From: Pseudomonas sp. PDM04
Lineage (GTDB): Bacteria; Pseudomonadota; Gammaproteobacteria; Pseudomonadales; Pseudomonadaceae
DNA: 64,000 bases
NCBI RefSeq assembly: GCF_014851765.1
Contig: NZ_JACVAI010000001.1
Location: forward strand, 620,001-684,000
Direction: 5' to 3'
The position numbers and the translations under genes were made by a program. Positions 19,870 through 29,790 of the stretch are shown piece by piece. The notes beneath the pieces were generated by a model. It saw only the letters and a program-made list of their open reading frames with translations. It did no database searches and was not told the origin of the DNA. Within the stretch, counting starts at the first letter, position 1; every line of letters starts with the position of its first letter.

Positions 19870-19976
19870 TCGGCGACCCGCCTTGAGACATTCCCCGCAA
19901 TCAGCTCAGACCAGGCGACAATGGCGCTGAATGCCCTTCCTGCCAGATAGCAGAACCAGGCTTTCATTTGCTCCAT
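19866..19976 (-). CDS. 36-aa small ORF translationally coupled to rfaH
   Basis: An ATG at 19976, preceded by GGGAGGG four to five bases away, opens a 36-codon frame beginning MEQMKAWFCYLAG and ending VSRRVAE. Its TGA overlaps the rfaH ATG as ATGA. The peptide has one moderately hydrophobic stretch (AWFCYLAGRAFSAIVAW). No family is recognised. It may be a genuine small protein or a leader that sets the level of rfaH translation. An upstream in-frame start (20099) would give 77 residues but lacks a ribosome site that I can see. Confidence 0.45.
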   Translation of the reverse strand: MEQMKAWFCYLAGRAFSAIVAWSELIAGNVSRRVAE

Positions 19977-20366
19977 GCACCCTCCCGATGTGCCATTATT
20001 ATGGACAGATTTATGTGATCGCTCGTTGAGCCCCGTGGGACCCACATTATGCCTGCTCTCGGCGGGCATGGCTTTCAGATATTTACACTTCTCTATCAAA
20101 CCAGTTTTCTGGCTCTACACGAAAAAATCGTGCGTCATTTCCGACAAGCGCTTCCCACGGCACCCAAGCCTGCGGTTCGATGGCAAAATGCCTGTTGAGG
20201 AGCCCAGCGCTCACTCGTTTTAGGCCTTGACCAAGTTAATTTCAAATGGCCATATCAAGAAAAATTCAGTGAGAAAAGTCATAGCCGCAAAGGCAAGAAA
20301 CCCCGCAAAACACGCAAATAGCTGCGCTCTAGCAGGGCTCTATATAATTCAAAAGAAAAAACAAAA
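19977..20366. other. Spacer between wzz and the rfaH unit
   Basis: About 390 bases, AT-rich next to wzz, with no gene that I can support. The rfaH promoter must lie here or farther upstream. A CATAAT that could be a -10 sits about 20 bases before the small ORF, but I could not pair it with a -35. No clear intrinsic terminator follows wzz, so read-through from wzz is possible. Confidence 0.5.
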
Positions 20367-21461
20367 TCAATTATTGGCCGGCTTCTCTATTCTACGCTCC
20401 GAACCACCCACTCCAAGAACAGCAGGCTGTAACAAAAAAATACGAGCCAGGACCAAAAGCCCACCTAATAGAAATCCAGCGATTAGCCCCAGCAACAGTA
20501 TCATTTTCTTTTTAGCCTGCACTGGAGAGTTGGACACTTCAACATCGCCATCCTGGCGACTGACAGAGACTTGGCCAGCATCAACATTCAATTGAGCCAG
20601 AACATCATGCCTGGCTTGCAGTTTCCGCAGATTGGGAACAAAGGCATCATCTGAAGTTCGAGACTGCAACACATTGATCTCCGCTGTCAGCGCCCTACTA
20701 CCGCGCCGATAGGGAAATGGCTCGCTTATATTACCCGCCACGGCTATCACCGTATTTGAAGACAACTGCGGCTCCACCAGACCGATAGCCTTGGCGATAC
20801 TCAATGCTTCACGCAATTGAGAAATACGGTCTTCACGGTCGAGAAGGGCCGCCTCGCGCAAGCTTGCAATTTCCCTCTCAAGCTCATTCTTTTTGGCCGC
20901 TATCTCCTGCGTGATATTCAGGATTATCTCCGCCTTTGTTTCTGCACCCGCACGCTCCACATAGGCCTTGACCCATGCAGCCGCCTGATCTGAGTTATTT
21001 CCCTGGAGACTAACGAAGTATCGATCCGGAATACCTTTATCCGCACCGATTACCAATTGCCGAGTGAAGTTTTTATATAACTGATCTACAGAACCGGTAC
21101 GAGGACTACTGGAAAGAGAGCGTAAATATACCTCATTAAAAAAACGCTGACGAAGCGCCCCACCTTCGAGGTTTTTGGTAAAAACGGAATACACATCCTT
21201 GACCGTATAAGGCTTCAGACTATCATTGTCCGCACTACGCCCGACGTTAAAACCAATAACCCCGCCTTGAGCCGGGGGCATGACATAGATTTTTGCTTCA
21301 TACATAGGCGCTACTATTGAAAAATAAGCGTAGGCAAAAGCCAGCACAACACCCAGGACCCCGAAACCAAGCACCACAAATTTCTGCGCCCACAAAATTT
21401 TGACAAGCTCGATCAAGTCGACCTCATCTTCGCTTTTTATTGCAGAATCAACCTTAAACAT
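20367..21461 (-). CDS. wzz: O-antigen chain-length determinant Wzz
   Basis: A 364-residue polysaccharide co-polymerase class 1 protein. Residues 14-27 (VDLIELVKILWAQK) are the conserved cytoplasmic Wzz start, followed by a membrane helix (about 29-50), a PMYEAKIYVMPP entry into the periplasmic domain, a long helical region (about 190-300, rich in E, R and Q), and a C-terminal membrane helix after VQAKKKM (about 320-345) with a basic cytoplasmic tail. It sets the modal length of polymer made by Wzy. Same orientation as the sugar operon but separated from it by the rfaH unit; in P. aeruginosa wzz also stands between ihfB and wbpA. Confidence 0.92.
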   Translation of the reverse strand: MFKVDSAIKSEDEVDLIELVKILWAQKFVVLGFGVLGVVLAFAYAYFSIVAPMYEAKIYVMPPAQGGVIGFNVGRSADNDSLKPYTVKDVYSVFTKNLEGGALRQRFFNEVYLRSLSSSPRTGSVDQLYKNFTRQLVIGADKGIPDRYFVSLQGNNSDQAAAWVKAYVERAGAETKAEIILNITQEIAAKKNELEREIASLREAALLDREDRISQLREALSIAKAIGLVEPQLSSNTVIAVAGNISEPFPYRRGSRALTAEINVLQSRTSDDAFVPNLRKLQARHDVLAQLNVDAGQVSVSRQDGDVEVSNSPVQAKKKMILLLGLIAGFLLGGLLVLARIFLLQPAVLGVGGSERRIEKPANN

Positions 21462-21651
21462 TCCGGCATTTTTCCCTCAATAAACTAGCCATTTAACATT
21501 GTTCCTTAACCCTACAACAACACTGTTACGAAGTTAAGACCACTCTTGTTAAACCTGCAAGCCTACCGAAGCAAAAATATAAAAATCAAAAACCACCGAA
21601 AACTTTCCGAACTTGAATTGAATCAAACTCGGGAAGGAACCAGATTGAAAC

Positions 21652-21876
21652 TCAACCTGGACGCCCCTTTCTCCCCTTAAGGCAGACCAATAGGGGACTA
21701 AGCGCCATACCCAACAGTAACGCCATGATCAAGAGAGCAGATACCGGAAGGTCTGGGGCAGCCCAACCCCAAAAAAACAAAGAAACCCCCTGCTGATTTT
21801 CAAGCAAGAAGAGTACGACCATAAGCGCCACAACCATTAAAAGCGCTGCATAGAGCTTACGCCTGAAGCTCCTCAC
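21652..21876 (-). CDS. LapA-domain membrane protein (DUF1049)
   Basis: A 74-residue protein with two membrane helices (about 8-26 and 45-64) separated by the conserved ENQQGVSLFFWGW segment of the LapA/DUF1049 family, with a basic C-terminal tail (KGRKGRPG). The E. coli relative LapA works with LapB in controlling LPS synthesis, so a role at the inner membrane in envelope assembly is likely. It follows ihfB by 21 bases in the same direction; ihfB-lapA is a common Pseudomonas pair. Confidence 0.8.
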   Translation of the reverse strand: MRSFRRKLYAALLMVVALMVVLFLLENQQGVSLFFWGWAAPDLPVSALLIMALLLGMALSPLLVCLKGRKGRPG

Positions 21877-21897
21877 GATTCGCCCCCAGTACGCCGC

Positions 21898-22200
21898 TTA
21901 AAGCGCATTATGCTCTTCCTCTTCCTCGTTCACACGATCACGCAACTCCTTCCCCGGCTTGAAATGAGGCACAAACTTCCCATCAAGACTCACAGACTGG
22001 CCAGTCTTTGGATTGCGCCCAACCCGGGGCGCCCGATAATGCAGGGAGAAGCTGCCAAACCCACGAATCTCAATCCGATCGCCAGTGGCTAAGCACTGGG
22101 ACATTTGTTCAAGCATAGTCTTGATAGCCAACTCCACATCCTTGGATGAGAGTAGCCCTTGATGGGTGACAATTCGTTCGATCAACTCCGACTTCGTCAT
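21898..22200 (-). CDS. ihfB: Integration host factor subunit beta
   Basis: A 100-residue DNA-bending protein of the HU/IHF family. It begins [11 protein letters not shown], has the [16 protein letters not shown] strand and the intercalating-proline arm [10 protein letters not shown] at about 61-70, and ends with an acidic tail (EEEEEH), as in Pseudomonas IhfB (HimD). It forms the heterodimer with IhfA in the nucleoid and supports recombination, replication and sigma-54 promoters. Start ATG at 22200 behind an AAGAAGGGAAA ribosome site. It marks the border between core genome and O-antigen locus, as in P. aeruginosa. Confidence 0.97.
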   Translation of the reverse strand: MTKSELIERIVTHQGLLSSKDVELAIKTMLEQMSQCLATGDRIEIRGFGSFSLHYRAPRVGRNPKTGQSVSLDGKFVPHFKPGKELRDRVNEEEEEHNAL

Positions 22201-22344
22201 ATTTTTCCCTTCTTTTTCAAGCAGCTAGGAAAATCGCTTCAGAGGTTTTAGCATGCCCGGGAGATTTTGAACAGCCCATGTATTGACATACGCCACTGTT
22301 TCAAGCTGCCGCTTTGCGGCGACTCGGCAAGCCTGCGCACACGC

Positions 22345-22623
22345 TCACCTGCAGATCACCAGCATCTTGCGTGTCAGATAGCCCGCCGGGTTGAAACCAA
22401 AGGGGTACTCATCTTCGTCCTTTGCCTCATCAGACCTGGTGATCACCCTGTAGCCTGCCCCCTTGCACTCCTTCGCCGCACGCCTTTGGCATTTCTCCCA
22501 ACCTGACCCCAACCCCGAACAATCCACCTCTATGCCACTGACGCCGCGTACCGCGTGAGTCTTGGCATTGGTGCCACACCCCGCCAGCATCAGCACTGCC
22601 ACAACGATAATGAGCTTGTCCAT
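22345..22623 (-). CDS. Small putative lipoprotein
   Basis: A 92-residue protein with a lipoprotein signal: hydrophobic IIVVAVLML followed by the lipobox LAGC at residues 13-16. The mature part has four to five cysteines (VDCSGLGSGWEKC, AAKECKGAGY, and a final VICR) that may form disulfides in the periplasm. ATG at 22623 follows AAGGAAGTGA. I recognise it as a type of conserved Pseudomonas hypothetical but can assign no function. It is separated from both ihfB and rpsA. Confidence 0.75.
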   Translation of the reverse strand: MDKLIIVVAVLMLAGCGTNAKTHAVRGVSGIEVDCSGLGSGWEKCQRRAAKECKGAGYRVITRSDEAKDEDEYPFGFNPAGYLTRKMLVICR

Positions 22624-22791
22624 TCACTTCCTTAGGCCAGTCATTCCGGCCGACTACCGTTCACTTCGTATCAAGACTAGCGATTAATAAACCATTGATC
22701 CCTCTAAAGAAAGAGACCGCTGTGCATGGTGATGGTTTCAAGGACGTTTTTTCTGCATGACGCCCCCTGAAAAGACCAAATCCCAGGCACA

Positions 22792-22819
22792 AAAAAGGGC
22801 GACCGAAGTCGCCCTTTTT
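22792..22819 (-). terminator. Intrinsic terminator after rpsA
   Basis: AAAAAGGGCGAC-cgaa-GTCGCCCTTTTT is a perfect 12-bp inverted repeat with a 4-base loop and a T run, beginning 18 bases past the rpsA stop on the minus strand. The symmetry would also let it act in the other direction. Confidence 0.92.
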
Positions 22820-22836
22820 CTATGGTCTGACAGAAC

Positions 22837-24531
22837 TTAGTTCTGCTTTTCCATTTGTGCACGCAGCAGGTCGCCCAGAGTGGTAGGACCAGCAGAAGTG
22901 GTATCAGCAGCTGGCTTGTCGCGCAGGCTCTGGATAGCTTCTTTCTCGTCTTCCACGTCTTTCGACTTGATCGACAGCTGGATTACACGGCTCTTGCGGT
23001 CAACGCTGATGATCTTGGCTTCTACTTCTTCGCCTTCTTTCAGAACGTTGCGCGCGTCTTCAACGCGGTCACGGCTGATTTCGGAGGCTTTCAGAGTCGC
23101 TTCGATATCGTCGGCCAGAACGATGATGGCGCCTTTGGCGTCAACTTCTTTCACAGTGCCTTTAACGATGGCGCCTTTGTCGTTAACCGAGACGTACTCG
23201 GAGAACGGATCGCTTTCCAGTTGCTTGATACCCAGGGAGATACGCTCGCGCTCTGGGTCAACCGACAGGATAACGGTGTCCAGCTCGTCGCCCTTCTTGA
23301 AGCGGCGAACGGCTTCTTCGCCCACTTCGTTCCAGGAGATGTCGGACAGGTGAACCAGACCGTCGATACCGCCGTCCAGACCAATGAAGATACCGAAATC
23401 GGTGATCGACTTGATGGTGCCGGAGATTTTATCGCCCTTGTTGAACTGGCCAGAGAAGTCTTCCCATGGGTTGGACTTGCACTGCTTGATACCGAGGGAG
23501 ATACGACGACGCTCTTCGTCGATGTCCAGAACCATGACTTCCACTTCGTCGCCGACTTGTACGACTTTCGAAGGGTGGATGTTCTTGTTGGTCCAGTCCA
23601 TTTCGGAAACGTGTACCAGACCTTCAACGCCTTCTTCCAGCTCAGCGAAGCAGCCGTAGTCGGTCAGGTTGGTTACACGAGCGGTAACGCGAGTGCTTTC
23701 TGGGTAACGGGCTTTGATAGCAACCCATGGATCTTCGCCCAGTTGCTTCAGGCCCAGGGAAACACGATTGCGCTCGCGATCGTACTTCAGAACCTTGACA
23801 TCGATCTCGTCGCCAACGTTGACGATTTCGGAAGGATGCTTGATACGTTTCCAAGCCATGTCGGTAATGTGCAGCAGGCCATCGACGCCACCCAGATCGA
23901 CGAATGCGCCGTAATCGGTGAGGTTCTTGACGATACCTTTGACTTGTTGGCCTTCCTGCAGGGATTCCAGCAGAGCTTCACGCTCGGCGGAGTTCTCGGC
24001 TTCGAGGACGCTGCGACGGGAAACGACAACGTTGTTGCGCTTCTGGTCCAGCTTGATGACCTTGAATTCCAGCTCTTTGCCTTCCAGGTGTGTGGTGTCG
24101 CGCACAGGACGGACGTCAACCAGAGAACCAGGCAGGAACGCACGGATGCCGTTAACGTCGACAGTGAAGCCGCCTTTAACCTTACCGTTGATAACGCCCT
24201 TGACCACTTCTTCGGCTGCGAAGGCTGCTTCCAGAACAATCCAGCATTCAGCGCGCTTGGCTTTTTCACGGGACAGCTTGGTTTCACCAAAGCCGTCTTC
24301 AACCGAATCCAGAGCAACGTGAACTTCGTCACCGACGTTGATGTTCAGTTCGCCAGCGTCGTTGTAAAACTGCTCAAGCGGGATGAGTGCTTCAGACTTC
24401 AGGCCAGCGTGAACGGTTACCCAGCGAGCTTGGTAATCGATATCAACGATAACACCGGTGATGATGGAGCCAGCCTGAAGGTTCAGGGTTTTTAGGCTTT
24501 CTTCAAAGAGTTCCGCAAAGCTTTCGCTCAT
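22837..24531 (-). CDS. rpsA: 30S ribosomal protein S1
   Basis: A 564-residue protein with six S1 RNA-binding domains (repeated pattern V-K-x-I-T-D-Y/F-G-x-F-V-x-L-x-G-V-D-G-L-x-H, best seen in domains 3-6 from about residue 185). It starts [14 protein letters not shown] at 24531 behind an AGGAATT ribosome site; the 15 residues upstream in the same frame are not part of it. S1 binds mRNA leaders on the small subunit and helps initiate translation. It lies 119 bases after cmk, the usual order, with a probable terminator in between. Confidence 0.98.
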   Translation of the reverse strand: MSESFAELFEESLKTLNLQAGSIITGVIVDIDYQARWVTVHAGLKSEALIPLEQFYNDAGELNINVGDEVHVALDSVEDGFGETKLSREKAKRAECWIVLEAAFAAEEVVKGVINGKVKGGFTVDVNGIRAFLPGSLVDVRPVRDTTHLEGKELEFKVIKLDQKRNNVVVSRRSVLEAENSAEREALLESLQEGQQVKGIVKNLTDYGAFVDLGGVDGLLHITDMAWKRIKHPSEIVNVGDEIDVKVLKYDRERNRVSLGLKQLGEDPWVAIKARYPESTRVTARVTNLTDYGCFAELEEGVEGLVHVSEMDWTNKNIHPSKVVQVGDEVEVMVLDIDEERRRISLGIKQCKSNPWEDFSGQFNKGDKISGTIKSITDFGIFIGLDGGIDGLVHLSDISWNEVGEEAVRRFKKGDELDTVILSVDPERERISLGIKQLESDPFSEYVSVNDKGAIVKGTVKEVDAKGAIIVLADDIEATLKASEISRDRVEDARNVLKEGEEVEAKIISVDRKSRVIQLSIKSKDVEDEKEAIQSLRDKPAADTTSAGPTTLGDLLRAQMEKQN

Positions 24532-24613
24532 TTTAATTCCTGTAGATAAGGGCGAAGAATACGCCCATTTCCGCATCCCAGACGATGTGGGTTGGTTTCA
24601 TTTAAAAGAAGCA

Positions 24614-24641
24614 CCACAGGACTATGACTGGTCCCCTGTGG
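24614..24641 (-). terminator. Possible terminator between cmk and rpsA
   Basis: On the minus strand CCACAGG ... CCTGTGG forms a 7-bp stem, extended by GAC/GTC after a two-base bulge, followed by TGCTTCTTTT. It lies just beyond the cmk stop. The bulge and the interrupted T run make it weak, so partial read-through into rpsA is plausible. Confidence 0.5.
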
Positions 24642-24650
24642 CCCTCTTGG

Positions 24651-25340
24651 TCACCCGGCGATATCGCGAAGCGCGATCTCGCTCATGATGCGTTCCAGCA
24701 CCTGATCGATGGACAATTCCGTGGAATCCAGCTGAATGGCGTCGGCCGCCGGCTTGAGCGGGGCTACCGCTCGCTGGGTGTCGCGCTCATCGCGCGCACG
24801 TATCTCATCTAGCAGACTCGACAGACTAACACCATCGACTTTTCCCTTCAACTGCAAGTATCGACGGCGCGCGCGCTCCTCGGCACTGGCAGTGAGGAAA
24901 ATCTTCAGTGGCGCGTCCGGGAAAACCACAGTGCCCATGTCACGGCCATCGGCCACCAGGCCGGGCGCTTCCTGAAATGCGCGCTGACGTTGCAGCAACG
25001 CCTCACGCACGGCGGGCAATGCAGCCACTTGAGAAGCACCGGAACCGACGCTCTCCGTACGGATCACATCGCTGACTTCGTCGCCTTCCAGAATGATGCG
25101 CTGCAACTGACCGTCGGTCGCCGCGATGAATTGCACATCCAGATGAGCGGCGAGTTTCTTCAGCAACTCTTCGTTGGTCAGGTCCACGCCATGGTTATGC
25201 GCGGCAAAGGCCAGCAAACGGTAAAGCGCACCGGAATCCAGCAGGTTCCAGCCCAGGCGCTTGGCCAGTATCCCGGCGACCGTGCCCTTGCCGGAGCCGC
25301 TTGGCCCATCGATGGTGATGACCGGTGCAATGTTTTTCAC
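24651..25340 (-). CDS. cmk: Cytidylate kinase
   Basis: A 229-residue kinase that phosphorylates CMP and dCMP with ATP. The P-loop GPSGSGKGT is at residues 12-20, followed by [25 protein letters not shown] (substrate-binding arginine/aspartate) and the LID region [13 protein letters not shown]. The most likely start is a GTG at 25340 overlapping the tyrA-aroA stop as GTGA; the longer frame from 25424 overlaps aroA by 88 bases and lacks homologous character. Tail of the serC-pheA-hisC-tyrA/aroA-cmk unit. Confidence 0.93.
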   Translation of the reverse strand: MKNIAPVITIDGPSGSGKGTVAGILAKRLGWNLLDSGALYRLLAFAAHNHGVDLTNEELLKKLAAHLDVQFIAATDGQLQRIILEGDEVSDVIRTESVGSGASQVAALPAVREALLQRQRAFQEAPGLVADGRDMGTVVFPDAPLKIFLTASAEERARRRYLQLKGKVDGVSLSSLLDEIRARDERDTQRAVAPLKPAADAIQLDSTELSIDQVLERIMSEIALRDIAG

Positions 25341-27580
25341 GACTGAGCCTCTTGTGCAACACGGATACCGACCTGGGCGCACAGCGCCAGGAAATTCGGG
25401 AACGAAGTCGCGACGTTGGCGCAATCATGGATCCGGATCGGTGCGCTAGCGCGCAGTGAAGCCACGCTGAACGCCATGGCGATCCGGTGATCGCCGTGAC
25501 CGTGCACTTCGCCGCCGCCGATCGAGCCGCCGTCGATGATGATGCCGTCCGGCGTCGGTTCGCACTTGACGCCCAGCGCCAGCAAGCCGTCGGCCATTAC
25601 CTGGATCCGGTCGGACTCCTTGACGCGCAGCTCTTCAGCGCCACGCAGGACGGTGCGTCCTTCGGCGCAGGCCGCTGCCACGAACAGTACCGGGAATTCG
25701 TCGATCGCCAACGGCACCAGCGCTTCGGGAATCTCGATACCCTTGAGTTTAGCTGCACGCACGCGCAAGTCCGCCACTGGCTCGCCACCGACTTCACGCT
25801 GGTTTTCCAAGGTGATGTCGGCCCCCATCAGACGCAGGATATCGATCACGCCGGTGCGAGTCGGGTTGATACCGACGTGTTCGAGCACCAGCTCGGAACC
25901 TTCGGCGATCGACGCGGCCACCAGGAAGAAAGCCGAAGAGGAAATGTCGCCCGGCACTTCGATGTGGGTTGCGGTCAACCTGTGCCCGGACTCCACCGAC
26001 GCCGTCGCACCGTCGACGCTCACCGGGTAGCCGAAGCCGCGCAGCATGCGCTCGGTGTGGTCACGAGTCGGGGCAGGCTCGGTCACTGTGGTCTTGCCTT
26101 CGGCATACAGGCCCGCCAACAGCAGGCAGGATTTAACCTGGGCGCTGGCCATCGGCATGGTGTAGGTCAGGCCTTTGAGCGCGTGGCCGCCACGAATGGT
26201 CATCGGTGGGCGACCTTCGGCAGCGGTCTCGATCACGGCGCCCATTTCCCGCAGGGGATTGGCCACACGATTCATCGGACGCTTGGACAGCGAGGCGTCG
26301 CCGGTCAGGGTGCTGTCGAAATTCTGCGCAGCCAGCAGGCCGGCCAGCAGGCGCATCGACGTGCCGGAGTTGCCCAGGTAGATCGGACCCGGCGCTGGCT
26401 TCAAGCCATGCAGGCCGACGCCGTGGATGGTCACACGACCGTGGTGCGGCCCTTCGATCACGACGCCCATGTCACGGAAAGCCTGCAGGGTCGCCAGGGC
26501 GTCTTCGCCCTCGAGGAAGCCTTCGACTTCGGTAACACCTTCAGCCAGGGAGCCAAGCATGATCGAGCGGTGGGAAATCGATTTGTCGCCCGGTACACGA
26601 ATCCGCCCAGTCAGGCGGCCACCCGGTTGTCCCAGGAAAATCAGGTCGTTGGAGTTCATAGCGTCCACATAAGCCCGGCGGGCCAGGATTTTACTGAAAT
26701 GTTCGCGGGCAACCCGGGCGCGAGTGAAGACGCCCAACAACTGGTGCCCATCCCCTGCATCGACCGCGTCGCGCAAGGCGTCGAGGTCGCTGCGAAATGT
26801 ATCGAGTGTGCGCAGGACAGCTTCGCGGTTGGCGAGGAAGATGTCATGCCACATGACCGGGTCACTCCCTGCGATTCTCGTGAAATCGCGGAAACCGCCG
26901 GCAGCGTAACGGAAGATCTCAAGGTTTTCATTGCGCTTGGCCAACGAATCGACCAGGCCGAACGCCAGCAGGTGTGGCAGGTGGCTGGTCGCCGCCAGGA
27001 CTTCGTCGTGACGCTCGACCTGCATGTGCTCGACGTCGGCACCCAGCTCACGCCACAAGCGGTCAACCACCGCCAGTGCCGCCGGATCGGTTTGCTCCAG
27101 CGGTGTCAGGATCACCTTATGACGACGGAACAGTTCGCCATTGGAGGCTTCCACCCCGCTCTGCTCGGAACCGGCGATGGGATGACCGGGCACGAAATTC
27201 GCCGGCATACCGCCAAACGCCTCGGTAGCTGCACGCACGACGTTGCCCTTGGCACTGCCGACATCGGTCAGAATCGCCCGCCCCAGATCCACGCGAGCCA
27301 GGCGGCCAAGCAGTTTCTCCATGGCCAGAATCGGCACGGCCAACTGAATCACATCAGCGCCCTGGCAAGCCAGCACCAGGTCCTCCTCGCAACGGTCGAC
27401 CACACCCAATTCAACCGCGAGCTTGCGCGATTGCGGATCGAGGTCGACGCCGACCACTTCACGGCACAGGCCGCTTTCACGCAAGCCTTTGGCGAACGAG
27501 CCGCCGATCAATCCAAGACCGACCACCACCAGGCGACCGATCATAGGCTCGGCAGATTGCGTTGCAGTGACATCAACCAC
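25337..27580 (-). CDS. tyrA-aroA: Fused prephenate dehydrogenase / EPSP synthase
   Basis: A 747-residue bifunctional protein. Residues 13-300 are a TyrA prephenate/arogenate dehydrogenase ([21 protein letters not shown] site, [16 protein letters not shown]). Residues 305-747 are 3-phosphoshikimate 1-carboxyvinyltransferase ([23 protein letters not shown], a late KESDRI and HGDHRIAM). It thus joins the EPSP step of the shikimate pathway with tyrosine formation; the fusion is normal for Pseudomonas. The first codon in the frame is GTG at 27580, overlapping hisC by 8 bases; an ATG at 27544 (MIGRLVVVG) is the alternative start. Confidence 0.95.
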   Translation of the reverse strand: MVDVTATQSAEPMIGRLVVVGLGLIGGSFAKGLRESGLCREVVGVDLDPQSRKLAVELGVVDRCEEDLVLACQGADVIQLAVPILAMEKLLGRLARVDLGRAILTDVGSAKGNVVRAATEAFGGMPANFVPGHPIAGSEQSGVEASNGELFRRHKVILTPLEQTDPAALAVVDRLWRELGADVEHMQVERHDEVLAATSHLPHLLAFGLVDSLAKRNENLEIFRYAAGGFRDFTRIAGSDPVMWHDIFLANREAVLRTLDTFRSDLDALRDAVDAGDGHQLLGVFTRARVAREHFSKILARRAYVDAMNSNDLIFLGQPGGRLTGRIRVPGDKSISHRSIMLGSLAEGVTEVEGFLEGEDALATLQAFRDMGVVIEGPHHGRVTIHGVGLHGLKPAPGPIYLGNSGTSMRLLAGLLAAQNFDSTLTGDASLSKRPMNRVANPLREMGAVIETAAEGRPPMTIRGGHALKGLTYTMPMASAQVKSCLLLAGLYAEGKTTVTEPAPTRDHTERMLRGFGYPVSVDGATASVESGHRLTATHIEVPGDISSSAFFLVAASIAEGSELVLEHVGINPTRTGVIDILRLMGADITLENQREVGGEPVADLRVRAAKLKGIEIPEALVPLAIDEFPVLFVAAACAEGRTVLRGAEELRVKESDRIQVMADGLLALGVKCEPTPDGIIIDGGSIGGGEVHGHGDHRIAMAFSVASLRASAPIRIHDCANVATSFPNFLALCAQVGIRVAQEAQS

Positions 27581-28685
27581 GAGCCAGGACCTTGGTCAGC
27601 GCCTCGAGGAAGCGGCTGTTTTCCGCCGGCAGACCGATGGTGACCCGCAGGTGGTTCGGCATCCCGTAGTTGGCCACCGGACGCACAATCACGCCTTCGC
27701 GCAACAGGCCCTGGAACACCGGAGCCGCCACACGACCCAGGTCGACGCAGATGAAGTTGCCCTTGGATGGAATCCAGCTCAGCCCCAACTCGCGGAAGCC
27801 CACCTCAAGCTGCTGCATGCCGGCTTCGTTCAGACGGCGGCTTTCAGCCAGGTACGCTTCGTCCTGCAACGCGGCACAAGCGGCCGCCAGGGCCAGGCTG
27901 TTGACGTTGAACGGCTGACGCACACGGTTCAGCACGTCGGCGACGACAGCCGTGGACAGTCCATAACCCACACGCAGCGACGCCAGGCCATAGGCCTTGG
28001 AGAAGGTGCGCGACACCAGCAGGTTCGGGTAGGCCGCCAGGAAATCCAGGCCGTCCGGCAGGTCGCTGCCTTCGGCGTACTCGATGTAGGCCTCGTCCAG
28101 CACCACCAGCACGTGCTCCGGCACGTCCTGGAGGAATTCGTCCAGCGCCTCGGCGTCGAACCAGGTCCCGGTCGGGTTGTTCGGGTTGGCGATGAACACC
28201 ACGCGGGTGTCGGCGTCGATCGCGGCCAGCATGGCCGGCAGATCATGGCCCCAGTTTTTGGCCGGGACCACTTTAGCCGTCGCGCCGACGGCTTGCGTGG
28301 CGATCGGGTAGACCGCAAACGCGTGTTCGCTGAACACGGCGTTCAGGCCCGGCGCCAGGTAAGCACGGGCGACCAGCTCCAGAATGTCGTTGGAACCATT
28401 GCCCAGCGTCACCTGATTCAGTTCGACACGGCATTGTTCGGCCAACAGGGTCTTGAGCGCAAAGCCGTTGCCGTCCGGATAGCGGGTCAGCTCGGCCAGC
28501 GCTTCACGAATCGCGGCCAGTGCCTTCGGGCTGGCGCCCAATGGGTTTTCGTTGCTCGCCAGTTTGACGATGCTGGCTGGATCGATGTCCAGTTCGCGTG
28601 CCAGTTCGTCCACTGGCTTGCCCGGAACGTAAGGCGACAGTTGTTGCACGCCCGGCTGTGCCAGGGCGAGGAAGTTGCCACTCAT
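27573..28685 (-). CDS. hisC: Histidinol-phosphate / aromatic aminotransferase
   Basis: A 370-residue class I/II PLP aminotransferase. It has LASNENPLGASPKALAAI near residue 40, NPNNPTGTWF for cofactor contact, DEAYIEYA, and the Schiff-base lysine in RTFSKAYGLASLRVGY. Placed between pheA and tyrA-aroA, it corresponds to the P. aeruginosa hisC2 position, where the enzyme probably transaminates aromatic keto acids (phenylpyruvate, hydroxyphenylpyruvate) as well as or instead of imidazole-acetol phosphate. Which substrate dominates cannot be told here. Ten bases separate it from pheA. Confidence 0.93.
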   Translation of the reverse strand: MSGNFLALAQPGVQQLSPYVPGKPVDELARELDIDPASIVKLASNENPLGASPKALAAIREALAELTRYPDGNGFALKTLLAEQCRVELNQVTLGNGSNDILELVARAYLAPGLNAVFSEHAFAVYPIATQAVGATAKVVPAKNWGHDLPAMLAAIDADTRVVFIANPNNPTGTWFDAEALDEFLQDVPEHVLVVLDEAYIEYAEGSDLPDGLDFLAAYPNLLVSRTFSKAYGLASLRVGYGLSTAVVADVLNRVRQPFNVNSLALAAACAALQDEAYLAESRRLNEAGMQQLEVGFRELGLSWIPSKGNFICVDLGRVAAPVFQGLLREGVIVRPVANYGMPNHLRVTIGLPAENSRFLEALTKVLARG

Positions 28686-28695
28686 TTGCTACCCC

Positions 28696-29790
28696 TTAGA
28701 GAACGGCTTTCGGGTAGGAACCCAACACTTTAAGTGCCACTGCTTCCTGACTGATTTTTTCCAGCACACCCTTGACCAGCGGATCACGGTGGTGACCGAC
28801 GAAATCGATAAAGAACACATAGGTCCATTTACCGCTGCGCGAAGGACGCGTCTCGATGCGGGTCAAGTCGATGCCATTGTCGTGGAACGGCACCAGCAAC
28901 TCGTGAAGCGCACCGGGCTTGTTGCTCATGGAGACGATGATCGACGTCTTGTCGTCGCCGGTCGGTGGCACTTCCTGATTACCGATCATCAGGAAACGCG
29001 TGGAGTTGTCCGGACGATCCTCGATTTTCTCCGCCAGACGGGTCAAGCCGTACAGACCGGCGGCCATATCGCCCGCGATCGCTGCCGAGTTCCACTCACC
29101 CTTGACCCGCTTGGCCGCTTCGGCGTTGCTCGAAACCGCCACGCGCTCGACGTTCGGGTAGTGTGCATCCAGCCACTTGCGGCACTGGGCCAGCGATTGG
29201 GCATGGGAGTAGATGCGGCTGATGCTGTCGGTCTTGGTGTTTTCACCGACCAACAGGTGGTGGTGAATGCGCAGCTCGACTTCGCCACAAATGACCATGT
29301 CATGTTCGAGGAAGCTGTCGAGGGTATGGTTGACCGCGCCTTCGGTGGAGTTTTCCACCGGGACCACGCCAAAGTTCACCGCCCCGGCAGCGACCTCACG
29401 GAACACTTCGTCGATCGCCGCCATCGGTTTGCTGATGACAGCATGGCCGAAGTGTTTCATGGCCGCGGCCTGGGTGAAGGTGCCTTCAGGGCCGAGGTAC
29501 GCCACTTTCAGCGGCTGCTCGAGGGCCAGGCACGACGACATGATTTCGCGAAACAGTCGCGCCATCTCTTCGTTGCCCAGCGGCCCCTGATTACGCTCCA
29601 TCACGCGCTTGAGCACCTGAGCTTCACGCTCGGGACGATAGAACACCGGCACTTCGCCTTCAGCCAGCGAAGCCATCTTTACTCGCGCAACTTCCTGGGC
29701 GCAGCGTGCACGCTCACTGATCAGCTCCAGGACCTTGAGGTCCAGGGCGTCAATGCGAACGCGCAGTGCCTTGAGTTCTTGCTCAGACAT
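28696..29790 (-). CDS. pheA: Chorismate mutase / prephenate dehydratase (P-protein)
   Basis: A 364-residue bifunctional enzyme. Residues 1-90 are an AroQ-type chorismate mutase (LRVRIDALDLKVLELISERA); about 93-275 is the dehydratase (VAYLGPEGTFTQAAAMKHFG, FGVVPVENSTEGAV, and the catalytic threonine in STRFLMIG); about 285-364 is the ACT domain for phenylalanine feedback (KTSIIVSMSNKPGALHELL, IETRPSRSGKW). It converts chorismate through prephenate to phenylpyruvate. The ATG overlaps the serC stop as ATGA. Confidence 0.96.
   Translation of the reverse strand: MSEQELKALRVRIDALDLKVLELISERARCAQEVARVKMASLAEGEVPVFYRPEREAQVLKRVMERNQGPLGNEEMARLFREIMSSCLALEQPLKVAYLGPEGTFTQAAAMKHFGHAVISKPMAAIDEVFREVAAGAVNFGVVPVENSTEGAVNHTLDSFLEHDMVICGEVELRIHHHLLVGENTKTDSISRIYSHAQSLAQCRKWLDAHYPNVERVAVSSNAEAAKRVKGEWNSAAIAGDMAAGLYGLTRLAEKIEDRPDNSTRFLMIGNQEVPPTGDDKTSIIVSMSNKPGALHELLVPFHDNGIDLTRIETRPSRSGKWTYVFFIDFVGHHRDPLVKGVLEKISQEAVALKVLGSYPKAVL

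Noticed and set aside
22855..24495. 546-residue frame on the plus strand opposite rpsA
   Set aside because: It is the reverse of rpsA in a GC-rich gene; no family resemblance and no ribosome site, while rpsA is certain.
25487..27643. 718-residue frame on the plus strand opposite tyrA-aroA
   Set aside because: Anti-sense reflection of codon bias; the His/Gln/Arg-rich composition is typical of such shadows.
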